From Parolsenella catena (lineage in GTDB: Bacteria; Actinomycetota; Coriobacteriia; Coriobacteriales; Atopobiaceae), in NCBI RefSeq assembly GCF_003966955.1, contig NZ_AP019367.1, positions 806,001-870,000 of the forward strand: a stretch of DNA of 64,000 nucleotides, in the 5' to 3' direction. This document shows positions 55,244 through 62,909 of this stretch, one piece after another; positions within the stretch are counted from its first letter, which is position 1, and every line of letters begins with the position of its first letter. The notes under the pieces are model-generated. The model was not told the origin of the DNA, did not search any database, and was given only the letters and a program-made list of their open reading frames with translations. The translations under genes were made by a program, and so were the position numbers.

Positions 55244-56026
55244 CTATCTCCCAAAGACGGCCATGAGGGCCGCGAGCACCAATGGCTGGTGTAGCACGTA
55301 GAACTCAAGTGCGTGCCTTCCAACGAACTCGAGGGGCCTGCACCTGAGGTTCGCAAGCGCGTGGCTTACCTTCGTGCTTTCCCTGACGGGCTTTGCCAGC
55401 ATGGTTCCCGCAAGATAGAGCAGCGTAAAGGGCAGTGGCGTGTAGTAGTCTCCCGACGCGAAGGTGGGCCCTGGGAAGCCGAGCCAACTCAACAGCCCGC
55501 TCTCGTAGGGCGCGGAGGGCATTCTGAGGTAGGGACCTCCTAATGCCTTGAGCCCGAACGTCCCACTCGGGATATCGAGGCAAAGCAGAAACGCGCCTAG
55601 CAACGCGGCAAAGAGAGCCATGGACTTCCTGTCGGACAGCTCTTTTGGCATGAGGCACCGTATGGCTTCTGCGACGAGCGTGCTGGCGCCCATGCAGTAG
55701 ATGATGCCAAAGCTGATGGGAGTGTCCACGGCGACTACCGTTGTGACCAGAAAGATTACTGCAGCAACAACGAGATACCTGCACCCTCTCTTGAAGTTGC
55801 TTCTCGAGTAGGTTGCCATGATTCCGGCAACCAGGATGAACGTCCAGGATATCGAGGCGCGCCAGACATCCTGCAGGGGAGGGCGAAACCAACTCAGGTT
55901 AACCCCATAGAGATACACGAGGTCATAGCAAAGGTGGAAGCCGATCATTGATATGACCGAGAACCCCCGGATAACGTCGTAGCCATGGATTCTGTTGTTT
56001 GGCTTTGCGCTGTGTTCCGCATTCAT
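55244..56026 (-). CDS. DUF1624-type membrane acyltransferase (heparan-glucosaminide acetyltransferase domain)
   Basis: The 260-aa integral membrane protein has about seven helices and the family N-terminus GYDVIRGFSVISMIGFHLCYDL with the conserved Asp/Arg/His residues, plus a terminal helix FVGRHALEFYVLHQPL shared with acyltransferase-3-like proteins. Such proteins move acyl groups across or onto membrane or glycan substrates; the substrate here is unknown. Its ATG lies one base after the lexA stop on the same strand, so it is probably co-transcribed and translationally coupled with lexA. Confidence 0.72.
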   Translation of the reverse strand: MNAEHSAKPNNRIHGYDVIRGFSVISMIGFHLCYDLVYLYGVNLSWFRPPLQDVWRASISWTFILVAGIMATYSRSNFKRGCRYLVVAAVIFLVTTVVAVDTPISFGIIYCMGASTLVAEAIRCLMPKELSDRKSMALFAALLGAFLLCLDIPSGTFGLKALGGPYLRMPSAPYESGLLSWLGFPGPTFASGDYYTPLPFTLLYLAGTMLAKPVRESTKVSHALANLRCRPLEFVGRHALEFYVLHQPLVLAALMAVFGR

Positions 56027-56027
56027 G

Positions 56028-56681
56028 CTAAAGAGACCTGAGAAGTCCGGTCACCCTGCCAAGAATCGTTGGGTTGTCTGCGTAGATGGGTTCCATCGTG
56101 TCGTTCTCCGGCTGAAGGCGAATTCGATTCTTCTCGCGATAGAAGGTCTTGACCGTGGCGGAGTCATCGATGAGCGCAACGACGATCTCTCCGTTGTGAG
56201 CATCATGCTGCTCTTTGACGACGATGTAGTCACCGTCGAAGATGCCTGCGTTGATCATCGATTCGCCGCGGACGCGGAGGATGAACGAGCTTGAGTCGCC
56301 GATGAGAGACGTGGGGAGCGTCATGACCTCCTCGACGTTTTGCTCGGCCAAGATGGGCGTTCCGGCTGCTACCCTTCCCACGACTGGCAGGGTGACGGTT
56401 CCGCCATCAACGTCTTGGGAAACGCTTGCAAGGTTCGTGGGCTGCTGGAATCTTTCGCTTCCCGGACCGGTTATCTCGATCGTGCGTGGCTTGTTGGGGT
56501 CGCGGCGTATGTATCCGGCCTTCTCGAGACGGTGAAGGTGCGAATGCACTGTCGAGGGGGACGAGAGCCCGATTGCGGCCCCGATCTCTCGTACTGAGGG
56601 CGGGTAGCCGTGCGTTGCCGTGAAGCTGCATATGAAGTCATAGGCCTGCTGCTGGCGTGCGGATATCTTTACCTCAGACAT
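56028..56681 (-). CDS. lexA: SOS repressor LexA
   Basis: LexA represses SOS genes and cleaves itself when RecA filaments form. The 217-aa product has a winged-helix DNA-binding domain (residues 1-70, GYPPSVREIGAAIGLSSPST), the cleavage bond Ala106-Gly107 within GRVAAGTP, and the catalytic dyad Ser141 (GESMINAG) and Lys178. ATG 56681 has GAGGAGG 5 nt upstream; the frame runs further but that part overlaps the promoter. It is divergent from a small membrane-protein gene and is followed on its own strand by an acyltransferase gene. Confidence 0.96.
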   Translation of the reverse strand: MSEVKISARQQQAYDFICSFTATHGYPPSVREIGAAIGLSSPSTVHSHLHRLEKAGYIRRDPNKPRTIEITGPGSERFQQPTNLASVSQDVDGGTVTLPVVGRVAAGTPILAEQNVEEVMTLPTSLIGDSSSFILRVRGESMINAGIFDGDYIVVKEQHDAHNGEIVVALIDDSATVKTFYREKNRIRLQPENDTMEPIYADNPTILGRVTGLLRSL

Positions 56682-56706
56682 GATTCCTCCTCTTCGACTT
56701 GAAGCA

Positions 56707-56735
56707 ATCATACACGCGTTCGACTCAAGATTCAA
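56707..56735 (-). promoter_or_regulatory. lexA promoter
   Basis: On the minus strand TTGAAT (56735-56730) and TATGAT (56712-56707) are exactly 17 bp apart, about 25 bases before the lexA start. The spacer contains CGAAC-GCGT-GTATG (56722-56709), a half-conserved LexA-like site. Confidence 0.75.
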
Positions 56736-56746
56736 ACATTTGTTCT
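56733..56746. promoter_or_regulatory. LexA-like box 1 (overlaps lexA -35)
   Basis: CAAAC-ATTT-GTTCT matches CGAAC-N4-GTTCG at 8 of 10 fixed positions. It overlaps the lexA -35 hexamer. Its start is 28 bp from the next box. Confidence 0.65.
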
Positions 56747-56754
56747 ATTTCTGC

Positions 56755-56782
56755 TTGACACGAACAGCTGTACGTAGATACT
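56755..56782 (+). promoter_or_regulatory. Promoter of the small membrane-protein gene divergent from lexA
   Basis: A consensus -35 TTGACA (56755-56760) is followed after 16 bp by GATACT (56777-56782). The spacer holds LexA-like box 2, the same layout as at recA. Predicted transcription starts about 90 nt before the ATG at 56883. Confidence 0.65.
56761..56774. promoter_or_regulatory. LexA-like box 2 (between -35 and -10 of the small gene)
   Basis: CGAAC-AGCT-GTACG matches the SOS box at 9 of 10 fixed positions and sits directly after the TTGACA of the rightward promoter. Confidence 0.75.
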
Positions 56783-56788
56783 AGGTAT

Positions 56789-56802
56789 AGAACAATTGTT
56801 TG
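56789..56802. promoter_or_regulatory. LexA-like box 3 (at the start of the rightward transcript)
   Basis: AGAAC-AATT-GTTTG matches the SOS box at 8 of 10 fixed positions, exactly 28 bp from box 2, and covers the predicted start of the small-gene transcript. Confidence 0.65.
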
Positions 56803-56882
56803 GGCATTGGACTACAGAAATTATTGTCCTAAATAGTTCGTATAAATGTAGCTGCTGGTATTGCGAGAGAGAGGTTGAGCAG

Positions 56883-57176
56883 ATGAGGAATCGTGAACTG
56901 AATTTTGGCATCGCTGGAACGTCCGCACTTCAGCCTGAGCCGGCGGAATCTGGCTTTCGTGTCATAGACGGTTCCAGGCCTGCTCATGGCGACAGCTTTT
57001 CTCGTGAATCTGAGGGGCGTGGCCCGAGCATCATCTCCAAGGCGGTCAACTGGAACAGACGCGTGAACACCTCTACGTGCGTGGCCCCCGTTATCGACGA
57101 TCGACAGCAGCTCGTTGGCGAGCTCGGCTTTTTCCTCGTCGTGGCCATCGTGGTCCTTGGACTGGCTTTCCTGTGA
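56883..57176 (+). CDS. Small tail-anchored membrane protein, SOS-controlled; candidate division inhibitor
   Basis: I do not recognise the family of this 97-aa protein. Residues 1-77 are polar and contain a single cysteine; residues 78-97 form one hydrophobic helix (FFLVVAIVVLGLAFL) ending at the C-terminus, so it is probably tail-anchored with a cytoplasmic domain. No LysM domain is present. It is divergent from lexA, lies behind LexA-like boxes, and precedes nrdR. In Corynebacterium, Mycobacterium and Bacillus the gene divergent from lexA is an SOS-induced division inhibitor (DivS, Rv2719c, YneA), so a similar role is inferred from position only. ATG 56883 has GAGG 8 nt upstream. Confidence 0.72.
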   Translation: MRNRELNFGIAGTSALQPEPAESGFRVIDGSRPAHGDSFSRESEGRGPSIISKAVNWNRRVNTSTCVAPVIDDRQQLVGELGFFLVVAIVVLGLAFL

Positions 57177-57271
57177 TGGGTTAATTCGGGCGTTTTCGCA
57201 GCGTCCTAGACTAATCCATAGTCGCAGCGTATGGTATGTATCGCTAGTGTTTCTGCGATGTGGAGGAAGCC

Positions 57272-57724
57272 ATGCGCTGTCCCAAATGCGGCTGCGAGGA
57301 GTCCAAGGTCGTTGACTCCAGGCCCGCCGAGAACAATGACTCAATCAGGCGCCGCCGTGAATGCGTCTCCTGCGGCTTTAGGTTCACCACGTACGAGCGC
57401 CGCGAGGAGCTTCCGCTTGTCGTCCGCAAGCATGACGGGTCCAAGGAGCCCTTCGATCGTGAGAAGCTCATGCGCGGTCTCGTTCGCGCAACCGTCAAGC
57501 GCGACATCCCCATTGACGTTCTCGACAAGCTCATCGGCGACATCGAGAGCGAGCTGAGGGACCATGGCACAACTGAGGTGGATTCGAGCGCCCTTGGCGA
57601 GATGGTCCTGCATCGCCTTGCTGACATTGACAAGGTTGCCTACGTGCGCTTCGCCTCGGTCTACCGTGACTTCAAGGATATCGAGGAGTTTTCCGCGGAG
57701 CTGAGGAGGCTCTCTGGTGAGTAG
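57272..57724 (+). CDS. nrdR: Transcriptional repressor NrdR
   Basis: NrdR represses ribonucleotide reductase genes in response to ATP/dATP. The 150-aa product has the N-terminal zinc ribbon MRCPKCGC and [13 protein letters not shown], and the ATP-cone domain starting [23 protein letters not shown] 57272 follows GTGGAGG. The dut gene starts inside its last codons. lexA - small gene - nrdR is the actinobacterial order. No NrdR box pair is visible in the window. Confidence 0.95.
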   Translation: MRCPKCGCEESKVVDSRPAENNDSIRRRRECVSCGFRFTTYERREELPLVVRKHDGSKEPFDREKLMRGLVRATVKRDIPIDVLDKLIGDIESELRDHGTTEVDSSALGEMVLHRLADIDKVAYVRFASVYRDFKDIEEFSAELRRLSGE

Positions 57725-58166
57725 CGAATTAATCTCTCTTCCCATCAAGCGCCTCGACCCCGAGGTGGAGCTTCCGGCCTATGCCTATGAGGGAGACGCG
57801 GGCCTCGACTTGCGCTCCAACGAGGACATCGTTCTGGCTCCTTTTGAGCGCCGCCTCATCTCCACGGGCCTTGCGATCGCGATTCCCGAGGGTTATGCGG
57901 GCTTCGTTCAGCCGAGGAGTGGTCTGGCCCTTCGCGAGGGTCTCTCGATGGTCAACACTCCAGGACTGATCGATGCCCACTACCGTGGTGAGCTCAAGGT
58001 CTGCGCAATCAACCTCGATCCCGAGAACCCGATCCGTGTCGAGAGGGGCGAGAGAATCGCCCAGCTCGTCATCCAGGAGGTCCCGAAGGTCTGTCTGCAT
58101 GAGGTCGATGAGCTGGACGAGACCGACCGAGGCTGCGGCGGATTTGGATCGAGCGGCATCAACTAG
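57717..58166 (+). CDS. dut: Deoxyuridine 5'-triphosphate nucleotidohydrolase (dUTPase)
   Basis: dUTPase hydrolyses dUTP to dUMP, keeping uracil out of DNA and supplying thymidylate synthesis. The 149-aa trimeric-type protein contains all five motifs: [37 protein letters not shown] and the C-terminal [13 protein letters not shown] 57717 overlaps the end of nrdR by 8 bases. The coupling joins two genes of deoxynucleotide control. Confidence 0.95.
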   Translation: MSSELISLPIKRLDPEVELPAYAYEGDAGLDLRSNEDIVLAPFERRLISTGLAIAIPEGYAGFVQPRSGLALREGLSMVNTPGLIDAHYRGELKVCAINLDPENPIRVERGERIAQLVIQEVPKVCLHEVDELDETDRGCGGFGSSGIN

Positions 58167-58198
58167 CATGTAATACTCGATAAGCAACGGAGGCCGTC

Positions 58199-59161
58199 AT
58201 GTCACTGCTTCGGACGCATGAACTTGTGGTCATAGGCGGAGGCCCCGCCGGCCTGTCTGCCGCCATCTACGCCACCCGTGCGGGCCTCACTCCAGTCGTC
58301 ATCGAGTCCGGCTCGTTTGGTGGGCAAATTTCGACCACGGACGAGTTGGACAATTATCCTGGTCTGGATAACGTTGGTGGCGTGGAGCTTGGCGAGCGTA
58401 TGCGTGCCCACGCCGAGCGGCTTGGGGCCGAGTTCTCCTACGACGCCATTAAGAGCATTGAGCTTGATGCTGGCACCGCAACGTTTCGTCTTCAGGGCGA
58501 GGAGAGCTATGAGGCCAGCGCTGTAGTGTATGCGGCCGGCGCCTCACCGAGGAAGGTAGGCTTTGTCGGTGAGAATGCTTATCTTGGCAGGGGAGTCTCA
58601 TATTGCGCCACATGTGACGGCATGTTCTATCGCGGCAAGCAGGTCTTTGTCGTTGGTGGGGGCAACACTGCCTGTGAGGAGGCAACCTACCTCGCAAGGC
58701 TTGCCGAGAAGGTAACGCTTCTCGTGCGAAAGGACCACCTGAGGGCGATGAGCTCGCTTGCCAACTCCGTTCTTGAGAATCCGAAGATTGAAGTTAGGTA
58801 CCTAACTTCAATTGTTGAGCTTCGCGGACGTGAGGGGGCGGTGACGTCACTCCCTGACACCATCGTGCTGTCTGTTGGCGAGGCAGGAGCCACTCCACAC
58901 ATCGAGGAGCTTTCGTTTGCGCCTGGGTCCTTTGGCGTCTTTGTTGCCGTTGGCCGCGAGCCGAGATCCGAGCTTGTAAGCGATCTTGTAGACCTGGATG
59001 CGGACGGCTACGTCCTCACAAACGATTCCATGGAGACGCGCACCCCTGGTCTCTTCTGCGCTGGTGACGTGAGAACAAAGCCGCTGAGGCAGGTTGTGAC
59101 CGCAGCATCTGACGGCGCTGTTGCAGCCGTCAGTGCCGCCACATATCTTTCGCGGTTATGA
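58199..59161 (+). CDS. trxB: Thioredoxin-disulfide reductase
   Basis: TrxB is an FAD enzyme that reduces thioredoxin with NADPH. The 320-aa product has the FAD motif VIGGGPAGLSAAIYA near the N-terminus, the redox pair CATC (about residues 138-141), an NADPH-binding GGGNTACEEA, and the C-terminal GLFCAGDVR. GGAGG precedes ATG 58199. Unusually, codons for about residues 197-205 form a perfect 26-bp palindrome, with AT-rich codons rare in this genome. No thioredoxin gene is adjacent. Confidence 0.93.
   Translation: MSLLRTHELVVIGGGPAGLSAAIYATRAGLTPVVIESGSFGGQISTTDELDNYPGLDNVGGVELGERMRAHAERLGAEFSYDAIKSIELDAGTATFRLQGEESYEASAVVYAAGASPRKVGFVGENAYLGRGVSYCATCDGMFYRGKQVFVVGGGNTACEEATYLARLAEKVTLLVRKDHLRAMSSLANSVLENPKIEVRYLTSIVELRGREGAVTSLPDTIVLSVGEAGATPHIEELSFAPGSFGVFVAVGREPRSELVSDLVDLDADGYVLTNDSMETRTPGLFCAGDVRTKPLRQVVTAASDGAVAAVSAATYLSRL
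58787..58812. repeat. Perfect 26-bp palindrome inside trxB
   Basis: ATTGAAGTTAGGT (58787-58799) is followed directly by its exact reverse complement ACCTAACTTCAAT (58800-58812), with no loop and GGTACC at the centre. The reading frame stays intact through it. The element is far more AT-rich than its surroundings. Its role is unknown. Confidence 0.9.
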
Positions 59162-59292
59162 CCTAATTTCGCAGTTACCCCGACGCGCCGGCAAGCTGTC
59201 TCGCTGGGTTGTATTCCTCTAGATCAGGTGATTAGACTTCGCTCGCGAAATAAACGCGATAATATATCTTATGTAAAGTAGAGAAGTAATTG

Positions 59293-59330
59293 AAGTGGGG
59301 CGCCTCCAAAAACCAAAGGCGCCCCACTTT
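59293..59330. terminator. Bidirectional terminator between trxB and clcA
   Basis: AAGTGGGGCGCCT (59293-59305) and AGGCGCCCCACTT (59317-59329) form a perfect 13-bp stem with an 11-nt loop; TT follows on the plus strand and TTCAATTACTTC on the minus strand. It serves the two convergent genes. The 130 bases between the trxB stop and this hairpin are AT-rich and hold nothing else I can identify. Confidence 0.88.
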
Positions 59331-59374
59331 CTAAGCCCATCTCGAATCGTGAGCAGCTTCTTCTTATCGCAAAC

Positions 59375-60973
59375 TTATTTCTCAAGTTTCTCGGGTGGAG
59401 CGAACGTCCCATGGCAGATTCTGCGAACGACGCGCTCGTTGTCTCCGTCTTCCTGCTCATCGAGAAGGACGAGGATTCGATCGCCTTCGAGCAGCTTGGT
59501 GTCACCGTTTGGAACGAGCTCCCTGCCGCAACGCCGCACGGACACCACTAGCGTTCTCTCGGGCCACTCAATCTGAGAGATGAGCTTGTCTGCTGCGCTG
59601 CATCCGGCCTCTATGACATACGACTGGAGCTGACGGCCGTGGCTGCCCCAGTGCTCGTGCGCCTCGTCCGCGGAGGTACCAAGCTGCCGCGCAAGCAGAT
59701 GCTCATAGTAGGCGTCAACCCGCATGAGGTTTGCCGTGACATAGGCGATGATGCTCACGATCGCAAGCGACAGCAGCTGCTCGAGGCTCCCCGTGAGCTC
59801 GAATGCGAGCACTACGGCGGTCACGGGGGCCCTGATGGCGCCGGCGAACATGCCTGCGATGCCCAGCACCATGAAGTTCATGATGAAGTCCGAGCTCATC
59901 CCAAGCACGCGAGTTGCGGCAGTTCCAAATATCGCTCCCGCGAGCGCGCCCATTATCACGAGTGGAAAGAGCGTTCCTCCCGGCGTCCCAGCTCCAAAGC
60001 AGACGCCAGTGAAGAGATACTTTCCAAGAAGGATCGTGGTGAGTGCAACCAGTCCAATGCCCTGCGGACGCATGAGCATTTCGAGAATCGCGTCCCCGCC
60101 GCACATGAGATCGGGCGCCGCGAGTGCCACCAATCCCGCCAGGGCGAACGGGATCACGTAGCGAAGGTAGGGCGAGCGATACCTGATCTTGGAAAGGAGA
60201 TTCTGCAGCTCGAACATGCCGATGTTGTGCAGGGCGCCGATTGCGCCCATGACAAGCCCGAAGACGAGGAGAAGCCCATAGGCTTCGTGAGGGATGACCT
60301 CAGAGAGCGTGAAGCTAATGACCGGCTTGAGTCCGAGGACTTGGCTCGTCACGTAGTCGCTCATGACGGCGCTCATCATGACGGAGATGATGAGGGGCGC
60401 GTTGAACGTCTTGTGGATCTCCTCAAGCGCGAACATCACGCCCGTGAGGGGCGCATGAAAGGCTGCCGCCATGCCCGCACCGGCACCGCAGGTGACGAGA
60501 AGGCGCTCCTCTCCCCTTCCACGGCCGAGCATGCGCGAGACGCCCTTGCCGGCCATGCCGCCAAGCTGGACCGATGGTCCCTCCCTGCCAAGGGAAAGAC
60601 CGCCAAGCGCGCCGAGCGTTCCCTCTACGAACTTTGCGGCGGTCACGCGGTGCCAGGGAGCCTCCATGGCACCCATGACCTCTGCGTCTACCTGCGGTAT
60701 TCCCGAGCCGGACGTCGCTGGCTCCCAGCGTACGAGTGCGGCCACGACAACGGCCATGATGAGGAGTGCCGCGCCCCAGAGCGCCACGTTTGCGATAGAG
60801 GCAGAGAAGCTCGCGATGATCTGCCTCAGCGTGTGCTCGCCCCACGTGAGCGCAAGCCTGTAGAGCGTTACGAGCGCCCCGGCAAACAGACCGACGAGCG
60901 CTCCTTCCCACACGAGGCTCACCTGGAACCTTCTCGAGAGACGTCTTCGTATTGGGTTGCTGCGTTGCTGCAC
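59375..60973 (-). CDS. clcA: CLC-family chloride/proton antiporter with RCK-C domain
   Basis: CLC proteins exchange chloride for protons. The 532-aa product has the selectivity motif GSGIP (residues 89-93), GREGP with gating Glu131, and an inner acidic pair (Glu184/185) at the position of the proton glutamate, so antiport rather than channel activity is expected. About residues 445-520 form a soluble TrkA-C/RCK-C domain, likely ligand sensing. GTG 60973 has GAGGGG upstream. It is monocistronic, between terminators. Confidence 0.9.
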   Translation of the reverse strand: MQQRSNPIRRRLSRRFQVSLVWEGALVGLFAGALVTLYRLALTWGEHTLRQIIASFSASIANVALWGAALLIMAVVVAALVRWEPATSGSGIPQVDAEVMGAMEAPWHRVTAAKFVEGTLGALGGLSLGREGPSVQLGGMAGKGVSRMLGRGRGEERLLVTCGAGAGMAAAFHAPLTGVMFALEEIHKTFNAPLIISVMMSAVMSDYVTSQVLGLKPVISFTLSEVIPHEAYGLLLVFGLVMGAIGALHNIGMFELQNLLSKIRYRSPYLRYVIPFALAGLVALAAPDLMCGGDAILEMLMRPQGIGLVALTTILLGKYLFTGVCFGAGTPGGTLFPLVIMGALAGAIFGTAATRVLGMSSDFIMNFMVLGIAGMFAGAIRAPVTAVVLAFELTGSLEQLLSLAIVSIIAYVTANLMRVDAYYEHLLARQLGTSADEAHEHWGSHGRQLQSYVIEAGCSAADKLISQIEWPERTLVVSVRRCGRELVPNGDTKLLEGDRILVLLDEQEDGDNERVVRRICHGTFAPPEKLEK

Positions 60974-61009
60974 GTCTGTCCCCTCTTGTGATGCTGTCGT
61001 GCAAGGAAG

Positions 61010-61040
61010 AACCGGTCGCGGCTCGTGGCCACGACCGGCT
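61010..61040 (-). terminator. Hairpin terminator after apt
   Basis: CCGGTCG (61012-61018) and CGACCGG (61032-61038), continued by GGC/GCC inside, form a stem just downstream of apt on the minus strand and are followed there by the T-rich TTCTTCCTT. Confidence 0.65.
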
Positions 61041-61079
61041 GTGATTCTACGCCTCTGCGGATAAGGATGAGGGTCTGGT

Positions 61080-61628
61080 CTAGTCCACCTTTATCAGGGA
61101 GTAGACCTCCTGCGAGTACTCCTTGCCGATGGCCTCGCGCGGATTGAGGAAGGCGAGCTCGAGGATGAAGGAGAAGCCGAGGATCTTCGCCCCCGACTGC
61201 TCGACGAGCTTTGCCGTGGCAAGGGCCGTGCCGGCCGTGGCAACGAGGTCGTCGACGATGATCACGCGGTCGTCAGGCGAGAGCGCGTCCTTGTGAATCT
61301 GCAGCTCGTCGGTGCCATACTCGAGGGCATAGCTCTGCGTGTAGACTTCTCGCGGCAGCTTTCCGGGCTTGCGGGCCGGAACGAAGCCCGCTCCCAGGCG
61401 ATAGGCCACAGGCGTGCCGATGAGGAACCCTCGCGCCTCCGATCCCACGACCTTCGTGACACCCTTGCCAAGAAAGTGCTGCGTCATGGCATCGACGCAT
61501 GCGGAGAAGCCCCTCTCGTCGGCAATGAGTGGCGTGATGTCCTTGAAGACGACTCCGGGTTCGGGATAGTCCGGGATGTCTACGACGAGGTTCTCATAAG
61601 GGAATGGTGTCTCGTTGGCGACGTCCAT
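61080..61628 (-). CDS. apt: Adenine phosphoribosyltransferase
   Basis: Apt salvages adenine to AMP with PRPP. The 182-aa product has the family N-terminus VVDIPDYPEPGVVFKDITPL, the GSEARGFLIG hood segment and the PRPP motif VIIVDDLVATAGTA. ATG 61628 follows CAGGGGG; an in-frame start 12 codons upstream lacks family support. It lies 84 bases downstream of the MerR-family gene. Confidence 0.95.
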   Translation of the reverse strand: MDVANETPFPYENLVVDIPDYPEPGVVFKDITPLIADERGFSACVDAMTQHFLGKGVTKVVGSEARGFLIGTPVAYRLGAGFVPARKPGKLPREVYTQSYALEYGTDELQIHKDALSPDDRVIIVDDLVATAGTALATAKLVEQSGAKILGFSFILELAFLNPREAIGKEYSQEVYSLIKVD

Positions 61629-61712
61629 ATGGTGCCCCCTGATTTGAGTTTGGCGCCGCGACAAATTGCGGCCTTACCAATCCTTGTTCCCCGTTAGGAG
61701 GGGAATGAAACG

Positions 61713-62432
61713 CTAGTGTGAGCGCTCGTCTCCGAGTAGCTCTCTTCTGATGAGGGACCGCCTGACGGATCCGGTGAGCTCGAGCATCCTGTCAAGCGTC
61801 ATCTCCCTCCTGAGCGCCCGCTCGCCCTCGCTCTCGCCCTGGTGCCGGGAGATCGACGCGAGCGCCTGCTCGAACATGGGCGTCTCGCGATTGGCTGCCG
61901 CAACATACTGGCGCAGGTTCTTGGGCTCGATGCCAAAGTGCGTGAGCTCGGCACACGTGACGATGAGCTCGAGGTCCTGGCCACGCACGAGATCCCTTCC
62001 CGCGGGTGAGCGAACAAGCCTGATGAGCCCGCAGTCAGCCATCTTCCTTACGATGGCCAAGCTTACGCCCAACAGCTCGGGAATCCTGTCGATGGGGTGC
62101 ATCTCGTCCGCAAGCTCAGGACTGATCCTGGATGCGCGCTCACGAGACGCGCCAAACATCTCTTCTGGTGTGCTCTCTTCCTGCGTCGTCCTGCCATCGA
62201 GCTCATCCTTGATAACGCTCAGGGGCAGGAATTTCGTCTTCTGCAGGTACAGGATCGTCTCGAGACGCTGAATGTCGCGCGAGGAATAGAGACGGTATCC
62301 GCCAGGGGTGCGAGAGGGCGTGAGCAACCCCTCGTCCTCAAGGTAGCGGACCTTCGAGATGGAAAGGTCGGGATACTGCTCCTGGAGCCTTCTTACAACC
62401 TTGCCTATGGTGAGATAGCCGGCGTCGGCCAT
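61713..62432 (-). CDS. MerR-family transcriptional regulator, FtsR-like
   Basis: The 239-aa protein starts with a MerR winged helix (YLTIGKVVRRL, YLEDEGLLTPSRTPGGYRLY), and a second MerR-like helix-turn-helix region follows (LLGVSLAIVRKMADCGLIRL, about residue 120). It has no metal-binding cysteine cluster. It directly follows an FHA-domain gene, the arrangement known for GarA/OdhI and the division-gene regulator FtsR in other actinobacteria; an FtsR-like role is inferred from that. ATG 62432 is close to the FHA stop. Confidence 0.8.
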   Translation of the reverse strand: MADAGYLTIGKVVRRLQEQYPDLSISKVRYLEDEGLLTPSRTPGGYRLYSSRDIQRLETILYLQKTKFLPLSVIKDELDGRTTQEESTPEEMFGASRERASRISPELADEMHPIDRIPELLGVSLAIVRKMADCGLIRLVRSPAGRDLVRGQDLELIVTCAELTHFGIEPKNLRQYVAAANRETPMFEQALASISRHQGESEGERALRREMTLDRMLELTGSVRRSLIRRELLGDERSH

Positions 62433-62437
62433 GTGCG

Positions 62438-62857
62438 CTACTCGCCCGTCTGGATTCTCTGGGGACGGGTCGTGTGGTAGACCATGCGGAACGTCCCCAC
62501 CTGGATGGTCGAGCCGTCAACGATCGGTGCGCTCTTGACGATGGCGCCGTCAACCCAAGTCCCATTGAGAGACCCGAGGTCTTCGATGCGGGCAGAGTTC
62601 CCGTTGATGTGCAGGACCGCGTGACGACGAGAGACGGTCATGTCGTTGAGAAACACGGAGGACGACGGGTCGCGGCCAATCGTGATCTCTGGCGTGTCGA
62701 GCACGAACGAGGCGCCCGTCTGCGGTCCCTTGAGGATGGAGAGGGTTGGGTAGCCGGGACGCGTCGAGCCCATGAGGTCGGGCACGGTGGCGTCCGCCGA
62801 GGGCATGCAGAAAATGGCCGTGGCGTCCGCTGCGTTCTTGATGTTCTCGTCGGACAT
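62438..62857 (-). CDS. FHA-domain protein, GarA/OdhI-like
   Basis: FHA domains bind phosphothreonine; GarA/OdhI controls glutamate and 2-oxoglutarate metabolism after phosphorylation by PknG/PknB-type kinases. The 139-aa product has an N-terminal segment with DATAIFC, resembling the ETTSVFR phospho-site region, and an FHA core with ITIGRDPSSSVFL, VSRRHAVLHI and DLGSLNGTWVDG (about residues 55-125). It is followed by the MerR gene as in other actinobacteria. Whether a threonine in the N-terminus is phosphorylated is unknown. Confidence 0.85.
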   Translation of the reverse strand: MSDENIKNAADATAIFCMPSADATVPDLMGSTRPGYPTLSILKGPQTGASFVLDTPEITIGRDPSSSVFLNDMTVSRRHAVLHINGNSARIEDLGSLNGTWVDGAIVKSAPIVDGSTIQVGTFRMVYHTTRPQRIQTGE

Positions 62858-62909
62858 GGAATCCCTCTCTTGGTTGTCTATTCGAACTTCGATTGTAGCG
62901 CTCTTGGCG

